Assembly (NCBI GenBank): GCA_016282135.1
Contig: JAEEKA010000059.1
Coordinates: 1-48,900 of the forward strand
Direction of reading: 5' to 3'
Length of the DNA stretch: 48,900 nucleotides
Origin: Oscillospiraceae bacterium
GTDB taxonomy: Bacteria > Bacillota > Clostridia > Oscillospirales > Oscillospiraceae
The translations under genes were made by a program, and so were the position numbers. Below are positions 39,399 to 46,722 of this stretch, in pieces. How positions within the stretch are numbered: the first letter of the stretch is position 1; each line of letters starts with the position of its first letter. The notes beneath the pieces were generated by a model, which was given only the letters and a program-made list of their open reading frames with translations, was not told where the DNA came from and did not search any database.

Positions 39399-39427
39399 AT
39401 TATATAACAATTGATCGCTAAATGCAA
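39399..39427 (-). promoter_or_regulatory. Sigma-A promoter of the minus polysaccharide arm
   Basis: Minus-strand TTGCAT (39422-39427), 17-base spacer, consensus TATAAT (39399-39404), about 65 bases before the sugar transferase start. No other good promoter or terminator is visible within the eight-gene arm. Confidence 0.75.
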
Positions 39428-39573
39428 TGTTTTTCGGCAAATTTCAGCGTTTTGAAAGATGTATTATTTGTGATGAGAGCTGTTATTTGGCGGCAGTTTT
39501 CGCGGCAATCCACGTGGAGATTCCGGGTTTATAGTCCTGCGGAGCGCTCAAATCTGGAATTCTGCGAATTCTC

Positions 39574-39602
39574 TTGACTTTTTCTTTGCTTCTTGATATG
39601 AT
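39574..39602 (+). promoter_or_regulatory. Sigma-A promoter of the serine recombinase
   Basis: TTGACT (39574-39579), 17-base spacer, TATGAT (39597-39602), about 45 bases before the start. The 39428-39573 stretch shows no gene; it contains short palindromes such as GGAATTC and GCGAATTC. Confidence 0.7.
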
Positions 39603-39646
39603 GTTAATGAAAATGAATAAACGAACATTTTAATGGAGGCATCCCC

Positions 39647-41389
39647 ATGGATATCCATGAAGCACGCCGGAAGATGCGTCAGAAATCGATCTATGAAATC
39701 CCCCTGCGGGTGACCTATTATGCCCGCGTTTCCTCCGACAGTGACGAGCAGCTCAATTCGCTGGGGAATCAGATTTCATATTACGAGGACCTGATCAAAA
39801 AAAACTCCGCCTGGACCTTCGTTCCGGGCTACATCGACGAGGGCCTGTCCGGTATCTCCACCAGGAAGCGGGAGAACTTCAACCGCATGATCGATGATGC
39901 GGCGGCGGATCTCTTCGACCTGGTCATCACGAAGGAAATCTCCCGCTTTGCCAGAAATACCCTGGACTCGATCCAATATACCCGTCAGCTTCTGGGCTGC
40001 GGTGTCGGCGTATTCTTCCAGAACGACAATATCAACACCCTGGACGAAGACTCAGAGCTGCGCCTGTCCATCATGTCTTCCATCGCCCAGGATGAGCTGC
40101 GGAAGCTTTCCTCCCGTGTGAAGTTCGGCCATCAGCAGGCTATCAAGTCCAGCGTCGTGCTGGGCAACAGCCGCATTTTCGGCTACACCAAAAACAACGG
40201 CAAGCTGGTGCTCGATGAGCGGGAGGCAGAAATGGTGCGGGAGCTCTTCGAGCTCTATGCCACCGACGAATACAGCATGAAGCAGATTGAGGAGTTCTTT
40301 TGGAACAAGGGCTATCGCAACCTCAAGGGCAACAAAATCTCCCACACCACCATGTCCAATATGATCTCCAATCCCAAATATAAGGGCTACTACGTGGGCA
40401 ATAAGGTCCGGGTTGTCGATATGTTCACCAGGAAACAAAAATTCCTCCCGCCGGAGGAATGGGTGATGTTCAAGGACGAGACAGGCGATATCGTCCCGGC
40501 CATCGTGTCGGAGGAACTGTGGGACAAGGCCAATGGCATTCTCGCTCGACGCAGCGAGGATGTGAAAGCCCGGCAGGGCATCTGCAACCATGCCAATCTG
40601 CTGACCGGGAAGCTGTTCTGCACCTGCTGCGGGGAGCCCTACTACCGCCGCGAGTCCAAAGACAAGCAGGGCAATGTCAACAGCCGCTGGGTCTGCTCCG
40701 GAAAAATTAAAAACGGCAGGGACAGCTGCCCCTCCTTCGCTCTGTATGAAAATGAACTGAAGCCCGTGCTGTATCAGGTCTTCCGGGACACCCAGGCGGA
40801 CGCTGACGCTCTGGTGGAGGAATACCTGCAAAAGTATCGGGAGATGACCGGGGACGGGAAGCTTCACGAAAAAGTCAAGGCACAGCAGGCTGTCATCGAC
40901 ACGGAAAACCGGAAAAAGGATCAGCTTCTGCTTCTGAACATGGACGGCAATATCACAGGCCGCGACTTCAAGCGGATGTGCGACGAATGCAATGCGGCGA
41001 TTGATCGGGCGGAGGCAGCGATCCGCGAGTTGGAAGAGAGCATATCTTCCGCCGAGGAGTTTCACAAGCGGATCCAGAGCATCCGCGACGCGCTTGGCAG
41101 GGCGAAGCAGGCGGCGACAAACGGAATCATCAACAACGACTTCGTCAACAGCTATATCGACAAAATCATGGTGACGCCGGAGGACGGAAGCACCGTCCGG
41201 CTGGACATCAAGATCTTTACCGGCGAGCGAACCGAGAAATACCTGCAAAAGCTGAAAAGATATGCCGGAAAGGGCGAAAATCCGACGGAAAACGTGGAAA
41301 AAGAAAGCTGCAAGGCCGCGGGCCAAAATGGCTCTGCGGGTGTCATGTTCAAGAAGATGATCGAGTCCTATGAGCAGAGCATGAAGTAA
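39647..41389 (+). CDS. Large serine recombinase
   Basis: A 580-residue site-specific recombinase. The catalytic domain (about 18-160) has VTYYARVSSDSDEQ with the probable nucleophile Ser29, then GYIDEGLSGISTRKRENF and ITKEISRFARNTLD with the active-site arginines. The recombinase domain (175-290) is followed by a zinc ribbon (FCTCCG ... WVCSGK ... DSC, about 325-365) and a C-terminal coiled coil (400-490) that governs synapsis in this class. Such enzymes integrate or excise mobile elements or invert DNA. It has its own promoter and strong terminator and stands between two divergent polysaccharide operons. No paired attachment sites, phage genes or conjugation genes are visible. Start ATG with TGGAGGC upstream. 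Confidence 0.94.
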   Translation: MDIHEARRKMRQKSIYEIPLRVTYYARVSSDSDEQLNSLGNQISYYEDLIKKNSAWTFVPGYIDEGLSGISTRKRENFNRMIDDAAADLFDLVITKEISRFARNTLDSIQYTRQLLGCGVGVFFQNDNINTLDEDSELRLSIMSSIAQDELRKLSSRVKFGHQQAIKSSVVLGNSRIFGYTKNNGKLVLDEREAEMVRELFELYATDEYSMKQIEEFFWNKGYRNLKGNKISHTTMSNMISNPKYKGYYVGNKVRVVDMFTRKQKFLPPEEWVMFKDETGDIVPAIVSEELWDKANGILARRSEDVKARQGICNHANLLTGKLFCTCCGEPYYRRESKDKQGNVNSRWVCSGKIKNGRDSCPSFALYENELKPVLYQVFRDTQADADALVEEYLQKYREMTGDGKLHEKVKAQQAVIDTENRKKDQLLLLNMDGNITGRDFKRMCDECNAAIDRAEAAIRELEESISSAEEFHKRIQSIRDALGRAKQAATNGIINNDFVNSYIDKIMVTPEDGSTVRLDIKIFTGERTEKYLQKLKRYAGKGENPTENVEKESCKAAGQNGSAGVMFKKMIESYEQSMK

Positions 41390-41417
41390 GTCCTTCTGTG
41401 CTTGCCGGATACGATCC

Positions 41418-41450
41418 GGGGGCGCCTTCCGGCAGGAAGGCGCCCCCTTT
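41418..41450 (+). terminator. Terminator of the serine recombinase
   Basis: A perfect 13-bp stem GGGGGCGCCTTCC (41418-41430) with GGAAGGCGCCCCC (41435-41447), GGCA loop, and TTT after. Confidence 0.9.
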
Positions 41451-41631
41451 CTCTGAGCAGACATGCGGGAATAACGCCAACAGTATGCGCAAAAACCAGA
41501 AAAAAAGCACAGGAATCAGCCGTGATAACGTTGAAAACTGTGCCGCTTCTGTGTCAATACAGCGAAATTTCTTCATAGGAACTACATGGATTTTTGGCAG
41601 GTTTTTCACATTCTCGGAAGCATTATAGTGC

Positions 41632-41660
41632 TTGACAAATATGAATAAACCATGTAAAAT
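41632..41660 (+). promoter_or_regulatory. Sigma-A promoter of the plus polysaccharide arm
   Basis: Consensus TTGACA (41632-41637), 17-base spacer, TAAAAT (41655-41660). The 41451-41631 stretch before it shows no gene. Confidence 0.78.
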
Positions 41661-41666
41661 TGGAAG

Positions 41667-41789
41667 TGATAGGATGAGGGGGCATGCGCCTGCGAGGGCG
41701 TCCCGGTTCGCGGCTTTTCTGCCGAAAATGCCGTCGAATGGGGCCGGGGGAAGCCCGGAATAATCCCCGTCGGAAGAAGGAGAACACCC
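41667..41789 (+). promoter_or_regulatory. Structured 5' leader of the plus arm
   Basis: About 120 bases of GC-rich leader with several possible stems, including CCGGG/CCCGG near 41743-41758 and GGGG/CCCC pairs around it. No known riboswitch core was recognised, and there is no T run before the gene. A role in translation control is possible but not shown. Confidence 0.35.
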
Positions 41790-42542
41790 ATGGACGACAG
41801 GATGAAAACAACCAGGCCGGAGGAAGTGGAAATCGACCTGTTAGAGCTTGCGACAGTTATTTTGCACAAATTTTGGTTGGTTATCATTGGCTTGGTTGTG
41901 GGGGCCGCGGCAGCCTTTGCCGTGGTTAACTACGCCATGACCCCGAAGTACAAGTCAACCGCTACCATCTACATTTTCTCAAAGACCACCAGCATCACTT
42001 CGCTGGCAGATTTACAGATCGGCAGCCAGCTGACCGAAGATTTCCAGATTATCGCCAAGACCAGAGACGTTGTGGAAAAGGTTATTTACAAGCTGGATCT
42101 GGACACGAGCTATGAGGCGCTTGTGAATCACATTACGGTTACCAATCCCGCTTCCTCTCACATGCTTCAGGTTACGGTGGAAGATACCGACCCCGAGCAG
42201 GCCGCGAAAATCAGCAACGCCCTCTCCGACGAGCTCCGGGATCAGATCTCCGAAATCATGAATACGGATAAGCCTTCCGTTGTCCAGCGGGCGTCGGTTC
42301 CCAAGGCCCAGAGCAGTCCCAGCGTCCGCCGGGATACCGTTATCGGCGCCATACTCGGCGCGCTTCTGGTGATGGTTGCGCTGGTGATCCGGCATCTGTC
42401 AGACGATACCATCAAGATCAGCGACGACGTGCACAAGTACCTTGGCCTGGATGTTCTCGCGGAGTTCCCCTATATTCGGGAGCGCGGCGAGGCCAAGGGC
42501 AAAGGCGGGAGATATGACAGACACGCCGCCGCCGGACGATAA
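41790..42542 (+). CDS. Wzz/CpsC-type polysaccharide chain-length protein
   Basis: A 250-residue membrane protein. Two helices (about 25-48 and 180-200) flank an extracellular coiled domain with the family pattern TPKYKSTATIYI, LADLQIGSQLTEDFQIIAKTRDVVEKVI, and the pre-helix PSVRRDTVIGAILGALL, equivalent to the proline-rich motif of Wzz. In Gram-positives this protein activates the separate tyrosine kinase encoded at 45816 and sets polymer length. It has AAGGAG upstream and is first of the plus arm. The C-terminal cytoplasmic tail ends in a short basic sequence (GGRYDRHAAAGR) rather than the usual kinase-contact helix. Confidence 0.9.
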   Translation: MDDRMKTTRPEEVEIDLLELATVILHKFWLVIIGLVVGAAAAFAVVNYAMTPKYKSTATIYIFSKTTSITSLADLQIGSQLTEDFQIIAKTRDVVEKVIYKLDLDTSYEALVNHITVTNPASSHMLQVTVEDTDPEQAAKISNALSDELRDQISEIMNTDKPSVVQRASVPKAQSSPSVRRDTVIGAILGALLVMVALVIRHLSDDTIKISDDVHKYLGLDVLAEFPYIRERGEAKGKGGRYDRHAAAGR

Positions 42543-42556
42543 AGGGCAGGAATATC

Positions 42557-43405
42557 ATGTCAAAAAAACGGAAGACTCTTCTGGTTTTCGGGCTTCTGCT
42601 GATTGCGCTGGGCGTGGGATACCTCAGCTATACCGTGGTATCCGGCATTCGGGCGAGACAAGATGCAGAAACCCTGCATTCCATCGCGTTCCAGGATACC
42701 ACCGCGACGGCGACAGAGGCGTCTTCGACTGCGCCGTCTCCACCCACCGTCTCCGTGGAAACGGTTCCGGTGACAGAATCGGAGACAGAAGCGGCTGCCA
42801 CGACTGAGACAAAAGAGCCCTATGTCTCGCCCATTGACTTTGAGGCGCTTTGGGAGCTCAATCCCGATATCTATGCCTGGATTGAGATTGTTGATACCGA
42901 CATTACCTATCCGTTACTCCAGCACCCCACGAATAACGACTATTACCTGAACCATACGCCGGAGCATAAAAGCGGCTTCCCGGGCAGCATCTATACGTTC
43001 AACGTAAACGCAAAGGATTTTTCCGATTTTAATACACTGATCTACGGGCACCGGATGAACGACGGCACCATGTTCAGCAATCTGCATTACTACCGAGATG
43101 AGACCTACCTGAAAGAGCATCAGACGATCAAAATCTATCTGCCGGACCGGGAGTTGTGCTATACGATCTTCGCCGCGGTAGTCTATGATGATCGCTTGAT
43201 TACCTCCTACTTTGATTTTTCCGATCCGGAATCCTGCCAGGCTTATCTGGATTCCATCTACAATAACCGCGACTTGAACAGCCATGTCCTGTCAGAGCCG
43301 CAGGTGACGGCAGAGGACCGGATCATCACCCTCAGCACGTGCATCAAGGGGCAGGAGCGTAACCGATATCTGGTTGTGGCGGTATTGACCGATGAAATCC
43401 AATAA
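42557..43405 (+). CDS. srtB: Class B sortase
   Basis: A 282-residue membrane-anchored transpeptidase. One N-terminal helix (8-28) is followed by a Thr/Ser/Glu-rich linker (45-88) and the sortase domain (90-282). The catalytic triad is complete: His165 in IYGHRM, Cys262 in TLSTCI and Arg270 in ERNRYLVV. The WELNPDIYAWIEI start of the domain and the long helix-containing segment before the cysteine (SCQAYLDSIYNNRD) are typical of SrtB. It should attach proteins bearing an NPQTN- or SPxTG-like signal to peptidoglycan; a candidate substrate with SPKTG lies two genes downstream. It follows the Wzz gene by 14 bases and overlaps the LCP gene by 14. Confidence 0.93.
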   Translation: MSKKRKTLLVFGLLLIALGVGYLSYTVVSGIRARQDAETLHSIAFQDTTATATEASSTAPSPPTVSVETVPVTESETEAAATTETKEPYVSPIDFEALWELNPDIYAWIEIVDTDITYPLLQHPTNNDYYLNHTPEHKSGFPGSIYTFNVNAKDFSDFNTLIYGHRMNDGTMFSNLHYYRDETYLKEHQTIKIYLPDRELCYTIFAAVVYDDRLITSYFDFSDPESCQAYLDSIYNNRDLNSHVLSEPQVTAEDRIITLSTCIKGQERNRYLVVAVLTDEIQ

Positions 43406-44414
43406 AAGCATTTTGCTTCTCGCTGCGGCAGTTGTGCTGCTGGCGATTTTGGCCGGTGTTTCCGCCGCGCTCCTGAGCAGGGAAGACGCCCCCCTGCGAA
43501 ACACATCCGGCGAAAGCTCAAGTGAAATCCCTGTCCCGGGCAGCACCGCGGTCCCGACGACAGAACCGGATGAGGACTGGGGCAATACCGTAGAGATTGA
43601 CGGCGTAATGTACCGGCTGAACCCGGATCTGGAAACGGTCCTGTTTCTCGGCGCGGACGACGGCGGCACTGCCGCGCCGGGGCTTGCACCGGGCGAGGGC
43701 AGGAGAGCGGACACGATTCTGGTTTTGCTGCTGAACAAACGGGAGAAGGAAATCCGGCTGCTTGCTGTCTCCCGGGATACTATTGCGGATGTGGACGTCT
43801 ACGCAGCCAACGGGGATTATGCCTATACAGCCCCGACCCACATCAATATGCAGTATTTCTATGGCGACAGCCCGAGCCGCAGCTGCTTTCTGATGAAACG
43901 GGCGGTCTCCCGTCTGCTCTACGGGATTCGGATGGACGGCTGCCTTGCCCTGAACGCCCAGGGGATTGTCACGATTGTGGACTTTCTGGGCGGTCTGGCA
44001 GTCACCATGCCGGAGGATTACACCCAAATTGATCCCCGCTACCAGGCGGGAGCCTCCCTCACTTTGACGGGGGAAGAGACGGAGCGGCTGCTGCGCTTCC
44101 GTGACACCTCTGTTCACGGAAGCAACGAGGACCGGGTCCAGCGGCAGGTCCGTCTGATCAAGGCTCTGGTGGAAAAGCTCCAGAAAAACACCGGCGCAAG
44201 CCGGCTGAAGGAGCTGCTGGACGCCGCCGACGGGGACGTCTGCTCCGACCTTGATGCGGAAACCCTGAAAAAGCTTGTATCTTATCGGCTGAACCCGGAG
44301 CCCCTGACACTTCCCGGAATCCCGGTGGAAGGCACGAATCACGACGAGTTTCACGTGGACGAAGCGGCGCTCCGAAAGCTGGTGATCGAGCTGTTCTATC
44401 AGCCGGTCGAATAG
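43392..44414 (+). CDS. LytR-CpsA-Psr (LCP) family glycopolymer ligase
   Basis: A 340-residue protein with an N-terminal helix (6-28), a Pro/Thr/Ser-rich linker and an extracytoplasmic LCP domain from about residue 80. The landmarks are LFLGADDGG, RADTILVLLL, EIRLLAVSRDT, GCLALNAQGIVTIVDFLGG, LRFRDTS and EDRVQRQVRLI, containing the acidic and arginine residues that hold the polyprenyl diphosphate. LCP enzymes transfer lipid-linked polymers to peptidoglycan, so this one should anchor the polysaccharide made by the locus. It starts within the sortase gene (14-base overlap), linking polymer and protein anchoring in one transcript. Confidence 0.92.
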   Translation: MKSNKSILLLAAAVVLLAILAGVSAALLSREDAPLRNTSGESSSEIPVPGSTAVPTTEPDEDWGNTVEIDGVMYRLNPDLETVLFLGADDGGTAAPGLAPGEGRRADTILVLLLNKREKEIRLLAVSRDTIADVDVYAANGDYAYTAPTHINMQYFYGDSPSRSCFLMKRAVSRLLYGIRMDGCLALNAQGIVTIVDFLGGLAVTMPEDYTQIDPRYQAGASLTLTGEETERLLRFRDTSVHGSNEDRVQRQVRLIKALVEKLQKNTGASRLKELLDAADGDVCSDLDAETLKKLVSYRLNPEPLTLPGIPVEGTNHDEFHVDEAALRKLVIELFYQPVE

Positions 44415-44484
44415 TACGACAATGTATTTATCGATGTGAGCAACATCCTTAAATAAAAAATTTAAAGGAAGGAGGAATGTAATT

Positions 44485-45009
44485 ATGAAATTGCTCAAAT
44501 ACGTGTCGCTCTTTGCTGTTGTTTGCATTCTGATGGCCTGCGTTGCCGGCACCGCTTTTGCCGCCGGCAGCAAAACTGATCCGGTTGAAATCACCCCGAC
44601 TGACGGGTTGACCATTACGGAAAAGCAGGATGGTGACCCCATTCTTACCATGAAAGAGGCTGCCCGCCTGGCCGGTGAGAAGGAGCCCGAAGGCAAGGTT
44701 GTCTATCAGTGGAATTTGCACTCTGAGACCCTGCCGGCAGAGCTGACCTTCCATGTGGAACTGACTGGCACCCAGAAAGGTTACGTTTACCACTGGGACG
44801 GCAGCAAGTGGGAGCTGATGGGTAAGGTCAATACCCCCATCACCTTCACGGATCTGTCTCCTGTCGGCGTTGCAATCTTTGAGCCCGCCGGAAACGGCGG
44901 CGGTGAAGGCGGTTCTCCCAAGACTGGCGAGAAGGGACTGATGTCTCTGGCTTTTGCTGCAATCGCACTGGGCGGCGCTGCAGTCTTCTTCTCCAAGAAG
45001 AAGGACTAA
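44485..45009 (+). CDS. SPKTG-type sortase substrate, small surface protein
   Basis: A 174-residue secreted protein. A signal peptide (1-26, ending AFA) is followed by an approximately 115-residue domain of unknown function containing TMKEAARLAGE, VVYQWNLHSETL and YVYHWDGSKWELMG, then a Gly/Glu linker and a sorting signal: SPKTG (144-148), hydrophobic helix (151-169) and KKKD tail. SPKTG differs from the usual LPxTG; Clostridioides difficile SrtB is known to cleave SPKTG and PPKTG. The class B sortase at 42557 is its probable enzyme. GGAAGGAGG lies before the start, suggesting strong expression, and a large hairpin follows (45024-45056). It might be a structural surface protein or a carrier for the polysaccharide layer. 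Confidence 0.86.
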   Translation: MKLLKYVSLFAVVCILMACVAGTAFAAGSKTDPVEITPTDGLTITEKQDGDPILTMKEAARLAGEKEPEGKVVYQWNLHSETLPAELTFHVELTGTQKGYVYHWDGSKWELMGKVNTPITFTDLSPVGVAIFEPAGNGGGEGGSPKTGEKGLMSLAFAAIALGGAAVFFSKKKD

Positions 45010-45023
45010 GCTGTTCGCAAAGT

Positions 45024-45056
45024 ATTCTTTCGGGGGGAACATCCCCCCGAAAGAAT
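45024..45056 (+). terminator. Hairpin after the SPKTG gene
   Basis: ATTCTTTCGGGGGG (45024-45037) pairs perfectly with CCCCCCGAAAGAAT (45043-45056) around AACAT. There is no T run, so it may protect the 3' end of an abundant upstream message or partly terminate before the phosphatase gene. Confidence 0.65.
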
Positions 45057-45079
45057 ATCTTTACACAACGGAGGCGCCT

Positions 45080-45856
45080 ATGACCAGGTTCGTAGATCTT
45101 CATTGCCACATTCTGCCCTATGTGGATGACGGAGCCCTGCGCACGGAGGAGTCTGAGGAGCTCTTGGACATGCTCTATCAGCAGGGCGTCCGCGTTGTCT
45201 GCGCTACCCCGCATCTGCGGCATAGAATGTTTGAAACTCCGGATGATGAGATCCGGCTTCAGTTTGCCGAGCTGCAGGCCTATGCAGACCGGCGGGCCTA
45301 TTCCATGCGTCTTTTTTTGTCGCGGGAGTATCACTGCGACAAGCTCCTGCAGGAGCGCCTGCAGGCCGGAACAATCCTCTGCCTTGGGGCGGGGAGCACT
45401 GTTTTGGTTGAATTTTCCCATTTGCACGACTATGCATCTATTCTTGGCTGGGTCACCGATCTTCGAGGACAGGGCTATCAGCCCCTGATTGCCCATGTGG
45501 AGCGTTACCCTGCCCTGGAGGGAAGTTTGGACAAGGTTTCCAGCCTGATCCAAAAGGGAGCCATGGTTCAAATGAATGCCTGCAGCGTCCTCGGCCATGA
45601 GGGCATGCGCCAGGCGAGATGGAGCAGGAAGCTTTTGAGAGAGTCCCTGGTCCATGTGATTGCGTCCGATTCTCACGATCCTGTGGATCGCCCCCCGGAG
45701 TTGGATGCCTGTCAGCGTTACTTGCGAAAAAAAGTCGGGGACGCCTACGCCGAAGCGTTAATGCGCGACAACCCGATGCAAATATTATCGATGATAGAGA
45801 AGGAGAACATTCCTCATGCAAACAATCAGGCTGAAGCGAGAGAAGCGACCCTATGA
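45080..45856 (+). CDS. PHP-family protein-tyrosine phosphatase (CpsB/YwqE type)
   Basis: A 258-residue metal-dependent phosphatase. The start MTRFVDLHCHILPYVDDGA gives the first PHP metal motif (DLHCHILPxxDDG). ATPHLRH, LVEFSH, PLIAHVERYP and IASDSHDP are the later metal motifs, all intact. Such enzymes dephosphorylate the tyrosine cluster of the cognate kinase and so reset polymer synthesis. The ATG with GGAGG upstream was chosen; a longer frame upstream would run through the hairpin. It overlaps the kinase gene by 41 bases. Confidence 0.92.
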   Translation: MTRFVDLHCHILPYVDDGALRTEESEELLDMLYQQGVRVVCATPHLRHRMFETPDDEIRLQFAELQAYADRRAYSMRLFLSREYHCDKLLQERLQAGTILCLGAGSTVLVEFSHLHDYASILGWVTDLRGQGYQPLIAHVERYPALEGSLDKVSSLIQKGAMVQMNACSVLGHEGMRQARWSRKLLRESLVHVIASDSHDPVDRPPELDACQRYLRKKVGDAYAEALMRDNPMQILSMIEKENIPHANNQAEAREATL

Positions 45857-46523
45857 GGTCAATGAGGAGTTGAAGCTTCTGCGAACCAATCTTCTGTTTT
45901 GCGGTGCCGATAAGCACGTGTTCCTGATGACCAGCGCTTTTGCCGGAGAGGGAAAATCAACGGTCACTTTGGATCTCTGCCTGAGCCTGGCGGAGCTGGG
46001 GAAAAACGTCATTCTGATTGACGCGGACATGCGAAAATCTATGCTGAAGCACAGAATCGTGGGCCCGCAGCCGGAAAACGGCCTGTCGCACTATCTTTCC
46101 GGCCAGTGCCAGTTGGACGACGTTGTGTGCCAGACCGACGTGGAGCAGCTCTACGCGGTGCTGGCCGGCGCGGTCCCGCCCAATCCGACGGAGCTTCTTT
46201 CTTCCGAACAAATGAAGCGGCTGATCAGCTTCTGCCGGGAACATTTTGACTATGTAGTGATTGACTGTCCGCCCATCGGCCTGGTGGTAGACCCTGCGGT
46301 TATCGCGCCGCTGTGCGATGGAACCATGCTCCTGATTGAGGCCAACCAGGTGAAATACCGACTGGCTCAGGAGTCCACCGCCAAGATGAAAGCGACCGGC
46401 TGCCCGATCTTGGGCGTGATTCTGAACAAGGTCAGCGAGAAGAAATTCGGCAGATACTATACAAAGTACTACGGGAAACGGTATTATAAGGCGTATTACG
46501 CCCACAGCGAGAATAAGTCATAG
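45816..46523 (+). CDS. Bacterial tyrosine kinase (CpsD/YwqD type)
   Basis: A 235-residue cytosolic BY-kinase, the Gram-positive form lacking the membrane part, which is supplied by the Wzz-type protein. It begins with the EELKLLRTNLLF oligomerisation segment. Walker A is SAFAGEGKST, Walker A' is ILIDADMRKS and Walker B is YVVIDCPPIG. The C-terminal tail YYTKYYGKRYYKAYY carries the autophosphorylated tyrosine cluster. The kinase-phosphatase cycle controls chain length. AAGGAGA precedes the ATG, which lies within the phosphatase gene. Confidence 0.94.
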   Translation: MQTIRLKREKRPYEVNEELKLLRTNLLFCGADKHVFLMTSAFAGEGKSTVTLDLCLSLAELGKNVILIDADMRKSMLKHRIVGPQPENGLSHYLSGQCQLDDVVCQTDVEQLYAVLAGAVPPNPTELLSSEQMKRLISFCREHFDYVVIDCPPIGLVVDPAVIAPLCDGTMLLIEANQVKYRLAQESTAKMKATGCPILGVILNKVSEKKFGRYYTKYYGKRYYKAYYAHSENKS

Positions 46524-46566
46524 GTTTCCAGACCCAATTCTCCATACGGGTCCCGGAGAAAGATTC

Positions 46567-46602
46567 AAGGGACGGCGTTCTGTGTCAGGCCGTCCCTTTT
46601 TT
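46567..46602 (+). terminator. Terminator after the tyrosine kinase
   Basis: AAGGGACGGC (46567-46576) pairs with GCCGTCCCTT (46589-46598), followed by a run of T to 46602. The dehydratase gene beyond therefore needs its own promoter or read-through; no clear promoter was found in 46603-46722. Confidence 0.9.
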
Positions 46603-46722
46603 CGCGGATATGCTGCCCCTGACGCGGGAGCGCATGGCATTTTCTCATACGGTTCTCCCGTAAATCGATTTATTGGATTTGTTGAATTGGAGTAACAGAT
46701 AAGAAAGAAGAGAAGCTGTCAA

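Noticed and set aside
39428-41631. Inverted repeats flanking the recombinase that would mark an invertible promoter.
   Set aside because: The only matches found were 7-8 bases (around GCGGCA and AGTTTTC) and imperfect, no better than chance.
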